Part shown: piece after piece, positions 43,973 through 56,614 of the stretch
How positions within the stretch are numbered: the first letter of the stretch is position 1
Layout of the letters: each line of letters begins with the position of its first letter
The notes under the pieces: model-generated
What the model saw: the letters and a program-made list of their open reading frames with translations, nothing else
What the model was told of the DNA's origin: nothing
The model's database searches: none
Assembly: GCA_036873755.1 (NCBI GenBank)
Contig: JAVTVY010033641.1
Span: 1-64,000 of the forward strand
DNA: 64,000 bases
Source of the DNA: Hanleya hanleyi
Lineage: Eukaryota > Mollusca > Polyplacophora > Lepidopleurida > Hanleyidae
Reading direction: 5' to 3'
Program-made: the position numbers and the translations under genes

Positions 43973-46900
43973 ACGTAAGGTCCCGGTGTAGTGATGAATG
44001 CACAATCACAACCTTCAACTGAACGTGAAGTACATGTATTACGATTTCTCGGTTACATGTAGGGTACGGAAAGTACTCACGTGAACATATTTCCTGAAAT
44101 TGGGGCGACCCACTAGAAGATGCAGGCGAACCACCATGAAATGACTGTGTTCAATAAGCTGTGAGATTATGTGGTATTATGGGGCGAAACGAGAGATAGA
44201 GGATGCGAACAAATAACTGCGTGTTGGCTGATTATATTGTTTATGGGTGAGGCGATAGATCTAGTAACTAGGCGGAGAGGGAATAATTATGGTGGAGCAA
44301 GATCAGGGGCAGGTCAAAATGACCCTGCCCAAGTTATACAATTACACAGGACTAAGGCAAAAGCTCTAACGTATATGAAACTAGATAAATAGACAAATGA
44401 GATGTAATATATTTAATTAATTTGAAAGAGACAGGCATATTGGGCCAAGTTAAAATCGAAAGTGATTGAAAATAAATTGATATCAATTTTAAGACGACGT
44501 CTTAAGCCATGTTTGTTATTCATTTGGCGTATGTGGCATCAGTAGAGTCCGATAAAATATCTGCATTCACAACTCTGAAGTTCTAGACATGCATTGCGCA
44601 TCCAGAAGTAGACTAGCGTGGATAATGTGTAAATACTATGGATCATGCCAAAAATATCTTATGCGAGTACTAACGAGGTACGGAAGGACAGCTCGCAATC
44701 CTGTTGTGTTTAACTTTTTATTGTGCCGGTAATTCATGCCGGAGTATGACAGTATAAAGATAAAAATCCCTTGAATTTCTGAAGTATAGTTTGAACGTGT
44801 TCGTGATTAACAGGAACGCTATTACCATAACTGTATACCTCAATCTATTCCGCTGTTTGTCTTTGATGTTTCCTGTGGATAACCATTAGAGCTACGAGCG
44901 GATGAGAATAAAAAGTTTCACCGGTCTACTGAGAATCATTATGGTTGTCGTTGTATTAAAGTCACTGTCAATAAATCACGACACTGGCAATTTATAGTCG
45001 GGTTCTCAGAATATACATACACAGAACGGCCAAGTAAATAGTAGCTTGGATTCATTGATTTATCGATTTAATTCTCTGATTTGGAATCAAATATCAGGAC
45101 TTTGAAGAGCGGGAAGTTACCGATAACCTTCTATCAAACAACAAATAACAACAATAACAATGATTAAAATCCGTTACATGTACTTTTGTAATTTGCAAAC
45201 TTTCACACATGCACCAGCGCGGCTCGAACCCGTGCTGTTGTGGAGGCTAAGGATGTCCGTTGGCCAAGAGTGTCCAAATTGACAACAAGTGTCCGTCTTC
45301 AGTTGTAATAGAACAGGATATGAAAAGGCACACGCATCACCAGGACATTAATAGTAATCTCACCGGTTCTGCGGTGTGAGGCTAGCTATCACCAGTGAAA
45401 GGCCTAAGATCACACGGCCACCTGGGGCCCACATATTTATGACAAACGATTAAAATACCCGATTGTAAAATATTTATCACCAAGATAGAAAAGTATATTA
45501 AGATTTCCATTCATGGATGAAACAAGTAATTGATATTTTGTATGGAACACTCTGAATCCCTTTAAATAACCCTTAACAGACAAAGCTGCACTTCATGCGA
45601 ACGTATGAGGGCTCCCATGCGTGTCATATGAAATTGTTCACTAGCATCAGACACCCATGTGAGAAAATAATCACAATAAATGCAGCAAAGAGGGAGTTCA
45701 ATGGTTTGGCACTATTTCTTTTGCAATGCTTCTCAGGGAAAATGTGTACATGACTTAACAGGTTTATGCCTATAGCCTTGGTCCTAATTTATATCATATT
45801 ATTCATCAGTGAATCGCATGTCAGTCACATACATGTATGTTATCGCAAATCAAATTGATATGTCCCACATAGGTGGGAAAACATAATGTGATACACAAAA
45901 TTCACATGCCCGACACACATGAATCTTATACATTCGCGCATGGTGACCGCTTGTTAGTATTGAATAAGAGAGATTTAAGAATTTCACAAAAGTCAAATAT
46001 AATATTCGAGATGTGATACTAAGTTAGTTAAAATGTCGGCCTAGAGAAGTGGTACGATAAATGTGTGCACTATTGCAACATACGTTAAACACATCCAGAG
46101 CATCCAACCAGGTTATGTTTGGAGAAACCTTGATATCCGACTACCAATTTGGTTAGGAATTTCGATATACCCGACCATTTTATTCGATTTTATTTCACGG
46201 AGAAAACGGGTAGAGTAGGTCTCAGTGCCTTGAACGCAATATAGCACGGCTGATTGAAATACCGGAGGTCACAAGAATTCCTGTGAAAACGAAAAGTTTC
46301 AGACTTTATGACACCCTTAAAAGTACAAGGAGGGTGAACAGATTTAGAATTGGCGAAAACAGGTTCATTGAAAACTGTAACATCTAGATGCAAGTAGTCA
46401 ACAAATTCTGAGTGGACTACCGCTTGTAGCTTTTTATGGGGTCCTGATTATTCAAAATACCGAGAATTTGTTAAAAGATCGGGCAGTGTAATCCCATACA
46501 CCCCGAGTGATTTCTTGATACTTGAGGTATATAAACCAACTCACGTGTGATGGGAAACGACGGTCTCTTTTCGAAACTTTAGCCGTCTATATCTGAACAT
46601 TTGTGGAATAACTTTCGCTCACTCTTCAAAATTTAATGGCATAAGTTAACAGTGCAACAGTTTCACTGGAGGTTCCGACATATAATAAACAAGAGGCGTC
46701 ATTTGTTCCAGAAATCGATTTCCGAAAGAAAGCAGATCGAAAGGGATGGATGCTGGTTGTGTTGTGGTACATTTCTGACAGTGCAATACCAAAATGCTTA
46801 CAGTTTCGCAACCGAAATGCTCCGCTGAATTTGTTGTAACCTTGGTTCTGAAAGACAGTTCTTTTTTCCAATATGTTTGCTTACAAGACGAAAAGGCTCG

Positions 46901-47156
46901 ATTGATTAATTCCCTTTTCAGGTATTCCTCAAAGTATATGGAAAGTTACGACCCGACCTGAAATTCATACAACCTTCTACTGGCGCCAAAGGTTGTATCA
47001 GTTTCAGGGAGGGACTGTCCATACACCCTGGGGAAAATCCGAATAACTAATAGTACATCCGTGCAAAAGACTGGCATAGTATCTGATTCTCAATATGGTA
47101 TTCTAAACTGGTCACTCCTTCAAAATGTTTCAGAATATTTGTCAATAGTGGCTATG
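43973..47156. other. Non-coding stretch with one interrupted SINE
   Basis: Besides the SINE at 45196-45430, nothing is recognised in this 3.2-kb stretch. The frames present (for example 44171-44392) have no motifs. Confidence 0.55.
45196..45430 (-). mobile_element. Leu-type SINE head split by a 128-bp insertion
   Basis: Minus-strand SINE with a B box (complement of CGGCTCGAACC near 45220-45230) and the A-box side of the head at about 45364-45430. In the intact relative at 59696-59886 these parts are continuous. Here 45236-45363 is inserted exactly within the head. The insert has no recognised ends. Confidence 0.65.
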
Positions 47157-49118
47157 TACGGAGCCGTAAAAGGGACATGAAAATTATTTTTTTCAACCCC
47201 TGAAAATTTTTCTTTTCGTCTTATTAAGTCGTTATAACGACTTAATAAAAAAAAAAAAAAAAAAATGGGGGCTGAAATTTTTTTTCTTCTGCTTATTAAG
47301 TCGTTATAACGACTTAATAAAAAAAAAAAAAAAAAAAAAATCGGGGCTATTTTTTTAATTTTTTTTTATTATTATTATGTCGTTATAACGACTTAATTGA
47401 CCAATGAAATTGCAGCATTAAGTCGTTATAACGACTTATTAAGTCGTTATAACGACTTAATTGACCAATGAAATTCCGTCTTACTTCTGCAGCTTTTATT
47501 TTGTTAACTGACACCTCCTCCCCGGTGAAACAGCGTTTAGATAGGCACTATCAAGGGCAGATCTACGGGGGGTGGGGTCAGGGGTCCCCCCAATTAGACC
47601 TGTAGAAAAAATGAGAGAGGGATCAGCGAACCCTGGAATTTCACGTAGAAATAATATCTTGAAATTATATCTAAAATAAACGAATGTGGATTATGTAATC
47701 AGAGTATCTATTGATATATTAAACAGACATCTATTTATGTGGTTTGTGAGCGTACTATATTTCGATGTTGAATATGAAAACATTATGGCTACGAGCGCTC
47801 CACGTGTGAAGTATTAGTCCTGATTTGTATGTGTTTTACCACAATGTCAAATGGGGGCATAAGGTCTGATACTTTTCAATATCGATGCGTGCTTATGCGA
47901 AACAAAAGTGAAAGTTAATCTACATACATTATGTTCGATTTATTTTGTTTTGGTGCATTTTGACGGTATATTTTCTGTTTGTTTTGAATGAACATTAAAC
48001 CGTTGCTCGATCTGGAGCTCAGTTCCCACTCTCATGTTTTTGATTGCATGGGTCTCTCCATTTTTCATAACTGGATGTAAACTCCATAAGTTCAGTCTTG
48101 TTCAATCTATGAACGGCTCTCCCAGAAAGTGTCGAATTTACGCATGCAAACGCTGTGTTGTGGTGCATTATGATAGTAGGATTACGGCATTTGTAGCACA
48201 TGTGTTATTCTCTGCGAAAATTATCAAAACTATAATCCAGTGTTTAGCCTCTCAACCCATCCCACCCCTCTCCCCCGGCTCCGCCGTGCCTGAATAGGTG
48301 TTAGTAAAATCCGTCTGCATTTCACATTTTTTCGCTTGTCTGTTTAGGAGTGGACTACAGCTATAGCTATACAATTATCAGCATGTCTGACCCATTTTTA
48401 ATTCTTTGAAGTGAGCCGCCATACCGCTCGAGCCAACGCTACAAGCTCTTCAATTATCTGTAATGGTTGGTGGCGAGCAAAACAATTTTGGCGATATTAT
48501 CGGACCAACACAGAGAATCCATGTGAATTGGCAGGTTTGGGCATAGAGTCATAGGGTTGCCTTTTAGTCGGCAGACGCCGTCAACTTTTCCCACCTCTAT
48601 AGCCTACATATCTCTCCACTTTATCCAAAGTTTATTACTTCAATGGCATTATCAGACTTCATACTGCATATCTAAACGCTGTTTCACCGGGGAGTTGTCA
48701 GTTAACAAAATAAAAGCTGCAGAAGTAAGACGGAATTTCATTGGTCAATTAAGTCGTTATAACGACTTAATAAGTCGTTATAACGACTTAATGCTGCAAT
48801 TTCATTGGTCAATTAAGTCGTTATAACGACATAATAAAATAAAAAAATAAAAAAAAAAAAATAGCCCCTATTTTTTTTTTTTTTTTTTTTATTAAGTCGT
48901 TATAACGACTTAATAAGAAGAAAAAAAAAATTTTCAGCCCCCATTTTTTTTTTTTTTTTATTAAGTCGTTATAACGACTTAATAAGACGAAAAGAAAAAT
49001 TTTCAGCCCCCATTTTTTTTTTTTTTTTATTAAGTCGTTATAACGACTTAATAAGACGAGAAGAAAAATTTTCAGGGGTTGAAAAAAATAATTTCCATGT
49101 CCCTTTTACGGCTCCGTA
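47157..49118. mobile_element. 1.96-kb fold-back element with palindromic subterminal repeats
   Basis: The terminal inverted repeats begin TACGGAGCCGTAAAAGGGAC (47157) and end with the reverse complement at 49118. Arms run 47157-47543 and 48669-49118. They contain five (left) and six (right) copies of the 18-bp perfect palindrome AAGTCGTTATAACGACTT, separated by poly-A/T tracts and short TTTTCAGCCCCCAT-like blocks; the right arm has one extra 70-bp unit. A TA at each edge suggests a TA target duplication. The centre (47544-48668) has no transposase; part of it (about 48540-48610) resembles the intron-1 repeat arm. It is a non-autonomous DNA element of unassigned superfamily. Confidence 0.8.
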
Positions 49119-49719
49119 AAATACCCATCAAAATGAACAAATTCCTATTTTGCAGAAGGCATTGATAATCATAATGTTCAGTGATGCTGACAGATGCAAC
49201 GTCACTGTTGAGCCGAGAGGATCCTTTCTGCCGCCCTAGGCCCTACTATAGCGATTTTTTTATAACGTAATACGATTATCCAGTGGTATCATCGGTAACA
49301 TGTTTGGTAGCACAAGTTTGGGGAATTTGACTACTTTTACAGGGGATTTCATAATAGTGTCGCAAACTTGCACGTGAACTTCGACTGTCATGCTGATCTC
49401 TGATTGGGTGATGGGCTCTCAAACAGCCACTCAGCCAATGAGAATCATAGATGCACACCAAATGAAATAAACATATAAAAGAAGATGGCAACTTCAGACA
49501 GGAGGTTCAAAGTTAGGGTTACCTTCCGGTTATGGCGGCTTCCGTGGTGGCAAATTCAAACAGCTAAAATTCAAAACGACATATATCCAATGTACATGAC
49601 TCTAAAGCACTGTTATACAAGTTCTCGATAATTCAATTCAAGTATTCTGTGAATCGCGCCATACAGTCGATGCTAATAGGCCTACTGTCGCCATAAATAC
49701 AAACTGAACATGCACAAAG
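49119..49719. other. Presumed LINE 5' untranslated region and flank
   Basis: No gene. The segment leading to 49720 includes CCGGTTATGGCGGCTTCCG (YY1-like ATGGCGGC near 49530), a motif often found in LINE 5' regions. The LINE's exact 5' end is not visible. Confidence 0.4.
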
Positions 49720-51858
49720 ATGGCTGAACAACAACAACAGTCAATACTTCCTCCATGGTTGAGGATTTCTGAATACGACACCTCCCTAAAGCCTGTTCGT
49801 GACACGTATCCAAATCTACCGACTGTTCTGAATCAGCCAGCAAAGAATAGTAAGGCCAGGCAGGCGCTTGTAGAGGATTTTCAAGATGGTCTTTACGAAG
49901 AATCTGCAAAAATGAGTTTGTGTAAAATAGAGAGTGAAAGACTGCCGGCGTGGATCCGGGCTTTGTGGTTAAGATATTACAACCAAATCGGCGAGATGGA
50001 TGTCTTCTCGGTGGACTGGTCACATGTGCCCAAGGCTTGGAAACCTGACAAACTCAGAACTATAAGTATTGAAGTGTCACCTGTGCCAAACACAGGTGTG
50101 CTCTTCAAAATTCAGCTTCACATAAGAACAGGGACACTTCAGATCCAGGGAAATAACCATTTACACTTCCAGAAAGTCGAATTTCCTCAGTTAAAGTCTC
50201 TGGTAGATCATATGATGCTCTCGTCTCCCAATTTCCATAGTGTAGAGTATGTAACAAATTCCAAGGAAAACTCCACTGACTCACAAGATACAGCTCTGAA
50301 AACGACTCTCACCGATGATGATTCATCAGACATAGGGTGTCTGTTCTTGACAGACCCCGAATCGAATCAAGAGTTGGACTTTCAATCCAAATCACAGTTC
50401 ATTCCCACCGAGGATATGAATCCGATAGAGCGGCATGCTTCTCATCCATCGGTCACCACTGCAAATGCAGTACCGGCATCTCTTGTGAACTTTATGTCTG
50501 AAGTGAAAAATACACAAAATCAACTTCTAGCACAGATGGACACCCATTTAGAGACAATCAACTCTTTCAAGAGCATGATAACCACCATTGAAACATCAGT
50601 ATGTGATCTTATCCTACATCTCAGGGAAGGGCTTCAGCTCCCCAGCAACCCACTTTGTACAACCAACCTGAAGTCCAAATTGGATGAAATAATGAAACTG
50701 TGCTCAAAATCTAAGGACCCTCCCAAGCCATCTGTACATGTTCAAACAGTATCTGAAGTCAGTTTCTCAGTCTCCACTCAGACAGTCGAGTGTTTCTCAA
50801 CTGGCATGCAAACAGAGGGGACAGAAACAGTTTGCATGCAAACCCAAACCAACCAATCAAATAACTCCTCGACTCAAACAGTGATAATTGAGAGGGCAAC
50901 GATTGGCTGCCAGCCTGTGTCTATGCTAACGACACATACACAGACAACGTCTTGTTCTTCAGAAGAGGCTTCTCAGACTATCAACACTACTCCTCCAACA
51001 TATAACGACCGCTCACCTCCATCCCCAGGAAAGAAATACTCTTCTATGACATCCAAGTCATCGTCTCCAGGGGCAAACACGGATCGTGGTTCTCCCATGT
51101 TCATTATCGGTGACTCCAATGTAAACAGAGTTGATCCTTCGAGGATTTACTCACGCAAATCGACAACTGTAATCACTTTGAGAAATAAGACAATCAGTGG
51201 TGCAAGAGATTTCATTCAAAACATGAGGAACAAACCCCAGAATGTGGTTCTTCACGTGGGAACAAATGACATCAGCTCAAACACCCTATATGAACACCTT
51301 GAAGAGAATCTCCAATCTCTTCTAGAAGAAACGAAAGAAAAACTTCCATCATCCACAATCTTCTACTCGACAGTTCTGCCAACCTGGTTGAGCACCAGGG
51401 AGGCAATTACAACAGATGAATTGTTTGAGAAAGTGTGCTACAGGAACAGTGTAAACTACATATCATGTGTTCATCTGTTCAGTCAGTACGAAACCCTATA
51501 CTTTGACTCAAAGCACCTGAACAATGAAGGTACACGCAGATTAATATCTCATGTCAAAGAGCAGGTTTACAAATTTGGGTCCACAGTCAACAAAGAGCTA
51601 CCTCAATCTCCATGGAAAAACAGACAGGATACACAGGATGTGCCATTGAAGAGCAACTCCACTCCCTGGAAACCAGTGGATAATATCTATGCCAGACGTA
51701 CTACCCCACCACTCTCTCAAAAAGGATCTGTAACCCTCCATGATAAAGATGGCGATGTTCCCATCTGGTTCATAAAATGGCTGAAAACTCAAAGACTGAC
51801 TTATCCCGATATATCATTGAGCAATCGATTTCATGCTCTGTCGACAGGTGAATTTTAG
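49720..51858 (+). CDS. LINE ORF1, SGNH/GDSL esterase-domain protein
   Basis: 712 residues, intact. The ORF1 product of esterase-type LINEs is thought to bind element RNA and interact with membranes or lipids. Residues 1-150 form an unrecognised N-terminal domain (WIRALWLRYYNQIG). About 255-300 could form a coiled coil (NTQNQLLAQMDTHLETINSF). About 340-420 is a Ser/Thr/Gln-rich region with repeated TQT motifs. The esterase domain spans about 458-625: block I IIGDSN (Ser near 466), block III HVGTNDIS (Asn near 516), block V DSKHLN (Asp and His, about 594-597). All catalytic blocks are present. The start is the first ATG after stops. It may still be translated, although its partner ORF2 is broken. 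Confidence 0.85.
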   Translation: MAEQQQQSILPPWLRISEYDTSLKPVRDTYPNLPTVLNQPAKNSKARQALVEDFQDGLYEESAKMSLCKIESERLPAWIRALWLRYYNQIGEMDVFSVDWSHVPKAWKPDKLRTISIEVSPVPNTGVLFKIQLHIRTGTLQIQGNNHLHFQKVEFPQLKSLVDHMMLSSPNFHSVEYVTNSKENSTDSQDTALKTTLTDDDSSDIGCLFLTDPESNQELDFQSKSQFIPTEDMNPIERHASHPSVTTANAVPASLVNFMSEVKNTQNQLLAQMDTHLETINSFKSMITTIETSVCDLILHLREGLQLPSNPLCTTNLKSKLDEIMKLCSKSKDPPKPSVHVQTVSEVSFSVSTQTVECFSTGMQTEGTETVCMQTQTNQSNNSSTQTVIIERATIGCQPVSMLTTHTQTTSCSSEEASQTINTTPPTYNDRSPPSPGKKYSSMTSKSSSPGANTDRGSPMFIIGDSNVNRVDPSRIYSRKSTTVITLRNKTISGARDFIQNMRNKPQNVVLHVGTNDISSNTLYEHLEENLQSLLEETKEKLPSSTIFYSTVLPTWLSTREAITTDELFEKVCYRNSVNYISCVHLFSQYETLYFDSKHLNNEGTRRLISHVKEQVYKFGSTVNKELPQSPWKNRQDTQDVPLKSNSTPWKPVDNIYARRTTPPLSQKGSVTLHDKDGDVPIWFIKWLKTQRLTYPDISLSNRFHALSTGEF

Positions 51859-52408
51859 GTGCTCACACCCGCGTATCATTCAGATACCAGCTTGCAAAAG
51901 CTTACGTGCCATGTCACATCTAAAACTATTCAGAAGCACTGAACTAATTCTTTAACTTTTGGAACCAGCAGTTGTGCTTTAATACTTGCTTGATCGGTCA
52001 CACTGATTTCTTTGTGTTTCAATCAATGACTATTTCAACAACACATCTCCCATACGCACCAAATCAAGTTTAATTATTTTGTGCTATTACTTTAGCGGGA
52101 AGTTTTAATCTAATATCAATCATAATTCCTATAAATCCGTAATGATATTACAGTACTTACCCATATGATTCAATAACTCATAAATGAGCTAACAACAAAG
52201 TCTCGTTAAGTAGGGGTTTTGATTTTATTGTGTAATAGTTGTACATGAACAAAGTTTACTCATATACATTACTCCCCCTTATTATTAACTCAGTAATTTC
52301 TAGCTAACTCAGGAACAGACATGTACATAGTTGTTAAATATGCTTAAATCTATATAGTCGCTACATTGGATATATGTTTTGTCTTAATTAGTTACACATT
52401 GTACTATT
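51859..52408. other. LINE inter-ORF spacer
   Basis: AT-rich, no ORF, no motif recognised. Confidence 0.6.
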
Positions 52409-55400
52409 ATGAGCTGCCCAAAATTTCAGAATATGCTTGCTTTTGCTTCATGGAATATTGAAGGTTACAGAAATCTATGCGATAATGCAATTGTAGATAA
52501 AATTAGACTGTTCGACTTCATAGCCCTTCAAGAAACTTGGTCCACATCCACGAACCTAGAAAACTTTGATCTTCCAGGATATCAAATGAAACTGAAACAT
52601 AGAAATCAGCAAGCTAAATCTGGCAGGGGATCTGGGGGAATTATGTTCCTATACAGGGACAAATACACAAATTCTGTTACTCATATTAAAACGGACCACC
52701 AACATTCTCTTTGGCTTAAACTCCATGGATCGAAATTCGGATGGAAACATGACCTATTCATATGTACAACTTATATCCCCCCCCCCCCCTGGTGATTCAT
52801 ACTATTTCAGTTCCCAATTCATAGACCTTGAAAGGGAAATAGCTAGTTACTCAAATCAAGGACATGTACTTCTACTTGGCGATTTTAATGCTCGCACAGG
52901 TTCAATAAATGGTCCGAACGACCAGGACACGCATGTTCCTCTTCCTCCTAACTATACCATCGATAGCACAATTAAATCACGGCAATCAGAAGACTAAAAA
53001 AATAATCAAAATGGATCTAAACTTATTGACCTATGCGTTGCCTCCCAACTAAGAATTCTCAATGGTCGTACTCCAGGTGACTACTTGGGCAAATATACAT
53101 GCCACAATCATTTTGGTTCTAGTGTTGTTGATTACGTTATATGTTCTGACCAAATACTTAATATACTTTAATGTTCATCAGCCACCTAATACTTCTGCTC
53201 ATTGTATGGTAACTGCCCTGATGAAATGTCACATGATTTTTCAATCAGAGCCTCCCACTTCTACCATCCCATTACCTCCCTACCCCAAAATTCATGACGA
53301 AAACAAGCAGCAATTCCCGTTCGAACTGCTAGATCCAAGTTCAGTTAATAAGATACAAAAGTTTATGGATGAGCCCATCATGTCTGATCAATGCTGCATT
53401 GATGAAGCAGTAAAGAAAATTCAGGATATTCTCTTAAAAGCGGCATTTACTGTAAAATCACCAATACAACGCAATACAAAATCTAAGAAAAGAAAATTTT
53501 TCAGAAACGAAACAGACCCATCAATTATTAAAATGAAACGGGACTTTGGACACTTATCCTATCTTTTATCAAAATTCCCTTCAGACCCTCATATCCGTGG
53601 GCGTTTTTTCTCAACAAAGTCTAAACTCAATAAATTAATAAAACGGGAAAAACAGCAAAATAAACAAACATTATATAAGCAGCTTGACGAAATGGAACAA
53701 TGTGATCCAAAAGCATTCTGGAAAGTTTTAAACGAAATTGTTGATAAAAAGAAAGATGACTTGGAATTATCTAGTGAAATCGTGAACAAATTGAATAATC
53801 ATTTTATGACCCTCAACAAACAGTCCTGGAATGATGAACAATGTAGTCCAGACATTTTAGAAGAAATCCAGAAACTCGAAAGGAGCATTCCTTCGTGCTC
53901 AAACCTTGACGATCCAATCAAACATAGGGAAATAATCAATATGGTATAAACCAACTTAAAAACAACAAATCACCAGGGCTCGATCAAATTACCAATGAAT
54001 TATTAAAATACGGAAAAGATGTCCTATTTCCAATGCTTAGTAAATTATTTAATTCTGTACTTAACTCGGGCATATTCCCGACACAATGGAGTCAAGGTCT
54101 TATCACCCCCATCCATAAAAAAGGACCAAGACATTTACCTGACAACTACCGAGGAATTACTATATTGAGCTGCTTAGGAAAACTGTTCTCAATCATACTC
54201 AATGCCAGACTTACAGAACATTTAGAATCCAATAACATTTTACAAGATAACCAAAGTGGCTTTCGCAAAAATCGCAGAACATCAGATAACCTGTTCATAC
54301 TCAAAACTATTATACAAAAGTACATTAACAAAAAACGTAAACTATTCCTTTGTTTTGTTGACTTCAAAAAGGCGTTTGATTCTGTGTGGCATGCTGGTAT
54401 ACTTGTCAAACTTCTTCGCTCGGGAATCAATGGGAAATTTTTCAATACAATCAAATCAATGTACCAAACAAATCAAACTTGTCTTAAAGTCGGTCAAACT
54501 AGATCAAACTTTTTCCTATCAAATATCGGTGTGAAACAAGGCGACAACATAAGTCCAACAATTTTCACCTTATTTATTAATGATCTTGAATTCCCAAATA
54601 ACTGTGACCCTGTTTCTCTGGAAACTAAAAAACTCAACCACCTCCTCTGGGCTGATGACTCAATATTATTGTCAGAATCTGCTGAAGGTCTTCAAGCCAG
54701 TCTTGATAATCTAACGTCATACTGTGAAAAATGGCATCTTTCTGTTAATACTGATAAAACCAAAGTGATTATAATACACAGACAAAACTCTTCTAACTCC
54801 ACCTCCCAGTGGAATTTCAAACTAAAAAATTCTGATCTCGACATTGTAACTGAGTATACTTATTTAGGATGCACTTTAAATAATTCGGGACTTCACTCCA
54901 ACAAGAAACACTCTATATAACAAAGCACTGAAAGCCATGTTTAAATTACATACATCTTTTAGTGGCCACAACCCCTCCCCCACTACTTACAACAGACTTT
55001 TCGACTCCTTGAGCAAGCCTATACTCCTGTACAACTGTGAAATATGGGGCACCGAATACATATGTAAATTAAAACATGATAACCATCATTATTTTGACCT
55101 AATTGAAAAAGAGAGTTTTGAGAAATTACATACTAAGTTCTGTAAACTAAATCTTCAAATAAACAAATATAGTGTGAATGTAGCTAGTAAACAAGAGTTA
55201 GGTCGTCACTCTCTGTCCATAGACATTAACACATCAATTATTAAATACTGGCAACGCCTTGAAAACATTGACGATAATCCTCTTCTTTCGGATGCATACA
55301 CATGTTCCAAGATGATGTCTGTTAAAAATGACACTTGGTACAGTTATATCCCAGCTCTCTCTAAACACTATGATCTTAACCTCAATTCAGTTTCTGCAAC

Positions 55401-55932
55401 AGATTTGAATACACCCCATAGAAGCCATGAAAAAATGTTGCAAACTTATATACTTCACAGAAATAAAAAAATTCAATCCACAGAAAAACTCTCCCTGTAC
55501 AAACAACTCCCATTAAATCACGGTCTTCCATCCTTCCAAAAAGAAATTCAAATCAACAATTCCGACAGAACATTACCAAGTTGCGAATTAGTGCGCATAA
55601 TCTTGCTATAGAAAAGGGCAGGGCCGAAAACATAGAGCGACAAAATCGAGAGCGACACAATCGATTATGTGAGTTGTGCGATCTTAATGTAGTTGAAGAC
55701 GAAGAACATTTTTTGTGTATTTGCCCATCAACTCTTCAAACCCGTGAAACTTTTTTCCTTCAACTATCCTCCAATTCATCCTGACTTTCAGTCCATGAAC
55801 AATCACGAAAGAACTTTATTCATTTTAACTTGTGAGAAGCTTTCATCACCAACCATCGCCAAATATATACACAAAATGTTTGATAAAAGAACAAAATTAT
55901 TATCCTGCAGATCCCTTGTCAGTCGTCAATAA
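52409..55932 (+). pseudogene. LINE ORF2 (endonuclease-reverse transcriptase), frameshifted
   Basis: Endonuclease (52409-53150): FASWNIEGYRN, ALQETW, GHVLLLGDFNART, SSVVDYVICSD, i.e. the AP-endonuclease fold with the metal-binding N, E and D-x-N residues. Reverse transcriptase (about 53950-54900): NNKSPGLDQITNELL, TPIHKKG, NYRGITILSCLGKLFS, FRKNRRTSDN, FVDFKKAFDSVWH (first Asp), GVKQGDNISP, LWADDSILL (usual F/YADD, here WADD). The C-terminus has ELGRHSLSIDI and CELCDLNVVEDEEHFLCIC zinc ligands. At least six breaks are seen: a C-run near 52777-52788, a stop at 52995, shifts near 53153, 53945, 54915 and 55600-55750. The protein cannot be made from this copy unless some shifts are assembly errors. 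Confidence 0.85.
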
Positions 55933-56591
55933 TAGTATATTTATACATATCAAAATAATCTGATTGGGAACGGATCATCTACATTGCCTATGGCGGGGTG
56001 TGTCATCCATTCCTAGTTGGGTTTCTGATTTATAAGCTTTATAACCTGAATTATAAGCCGTTTACCTGAATATTATGTTTGCAAATATGTCTTTAAGGTT
56101 CTGTATTGAATGTCATATTGAATGTCAAGGTTTAAATTAACATTCAAGTTAAAGAGTTTGGGTAAATTGGTAGTAAGCCATTTATTTCTTATACCCTGTT
56201 TCTTCTAATTTTTCGAACGGCATTTCTAAACCTGGAAGAAGAAGAAGACCAAAAAAAAAAAAAAAAAATCAATATGTCAACTGCCGTCAACTGTTTATGT
56301 GGCATAGAGAAAGCTGGTGGAATTTGTTTATTGTTGGTGGAATTTCACCCCACGGATGCCTGAGGTTGAGGTTTGCCGTCTGGATGCTAAGAGGAAATAG
56401 GTGTTTATTCTGGTTTTTCGAACAATTTTATGAAAAAAAAAAAAAAAAAAAAAAAAATGGGGGGAGGTAGGGGGCGGGCAGGAATTTGATTGTTATTATT
56501 GTTCCACAAGTTTCTCTTCTTCACTTCAAATGTTATTGGGAGTAATCTCCCCTTGATCTATGTACAATGCATATGATCGTAATAAAATATC

Positions 56592-56614
56592 ATATCGTAT
56601 CGTATCGTATCGTA
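56592..56614 (+). repeat. (TATCG)n LINE tail
   Basis: Four to five TATCG units right after AATAAA. This simple-repeat tail, instead of poly-A, marks the 3' end of the LINE copy. Confidence 0.75.

Larger units (their letters stand above)
49720..56614 (+). mobile_element. Near full-length non-LTR retrotransposon (LINE)
   Basis: ORF1 (49720-51858) with an SGNH esterase domain, an intergenic gap of 550 bp, then a frameshifted ORF2 (52409-55932) with apurinic-type endonuclease, reverse transcriptase and C-terminal zinc-binding region. A 3' UTR follows with two long A runs (about 56257-56274 and 56433-56457), AATAAA at 56581 and a (TATCG)n tail at 56592-56614. An esterase-bearing ORF1 plus this architecture fits the CR1/L2-RTEX group; the clade is not resolved from sequence reading alone. 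Confidence 0.85.

Noticed and set aside
47226..49050. Repeated 18-bp palindromes as a CRISPR or integron array
   Set aside because: The intervals are repeated A/T tracts and shared blocks, and the two clusters are mirror images inside inverted arms, so this is a fold-back element.
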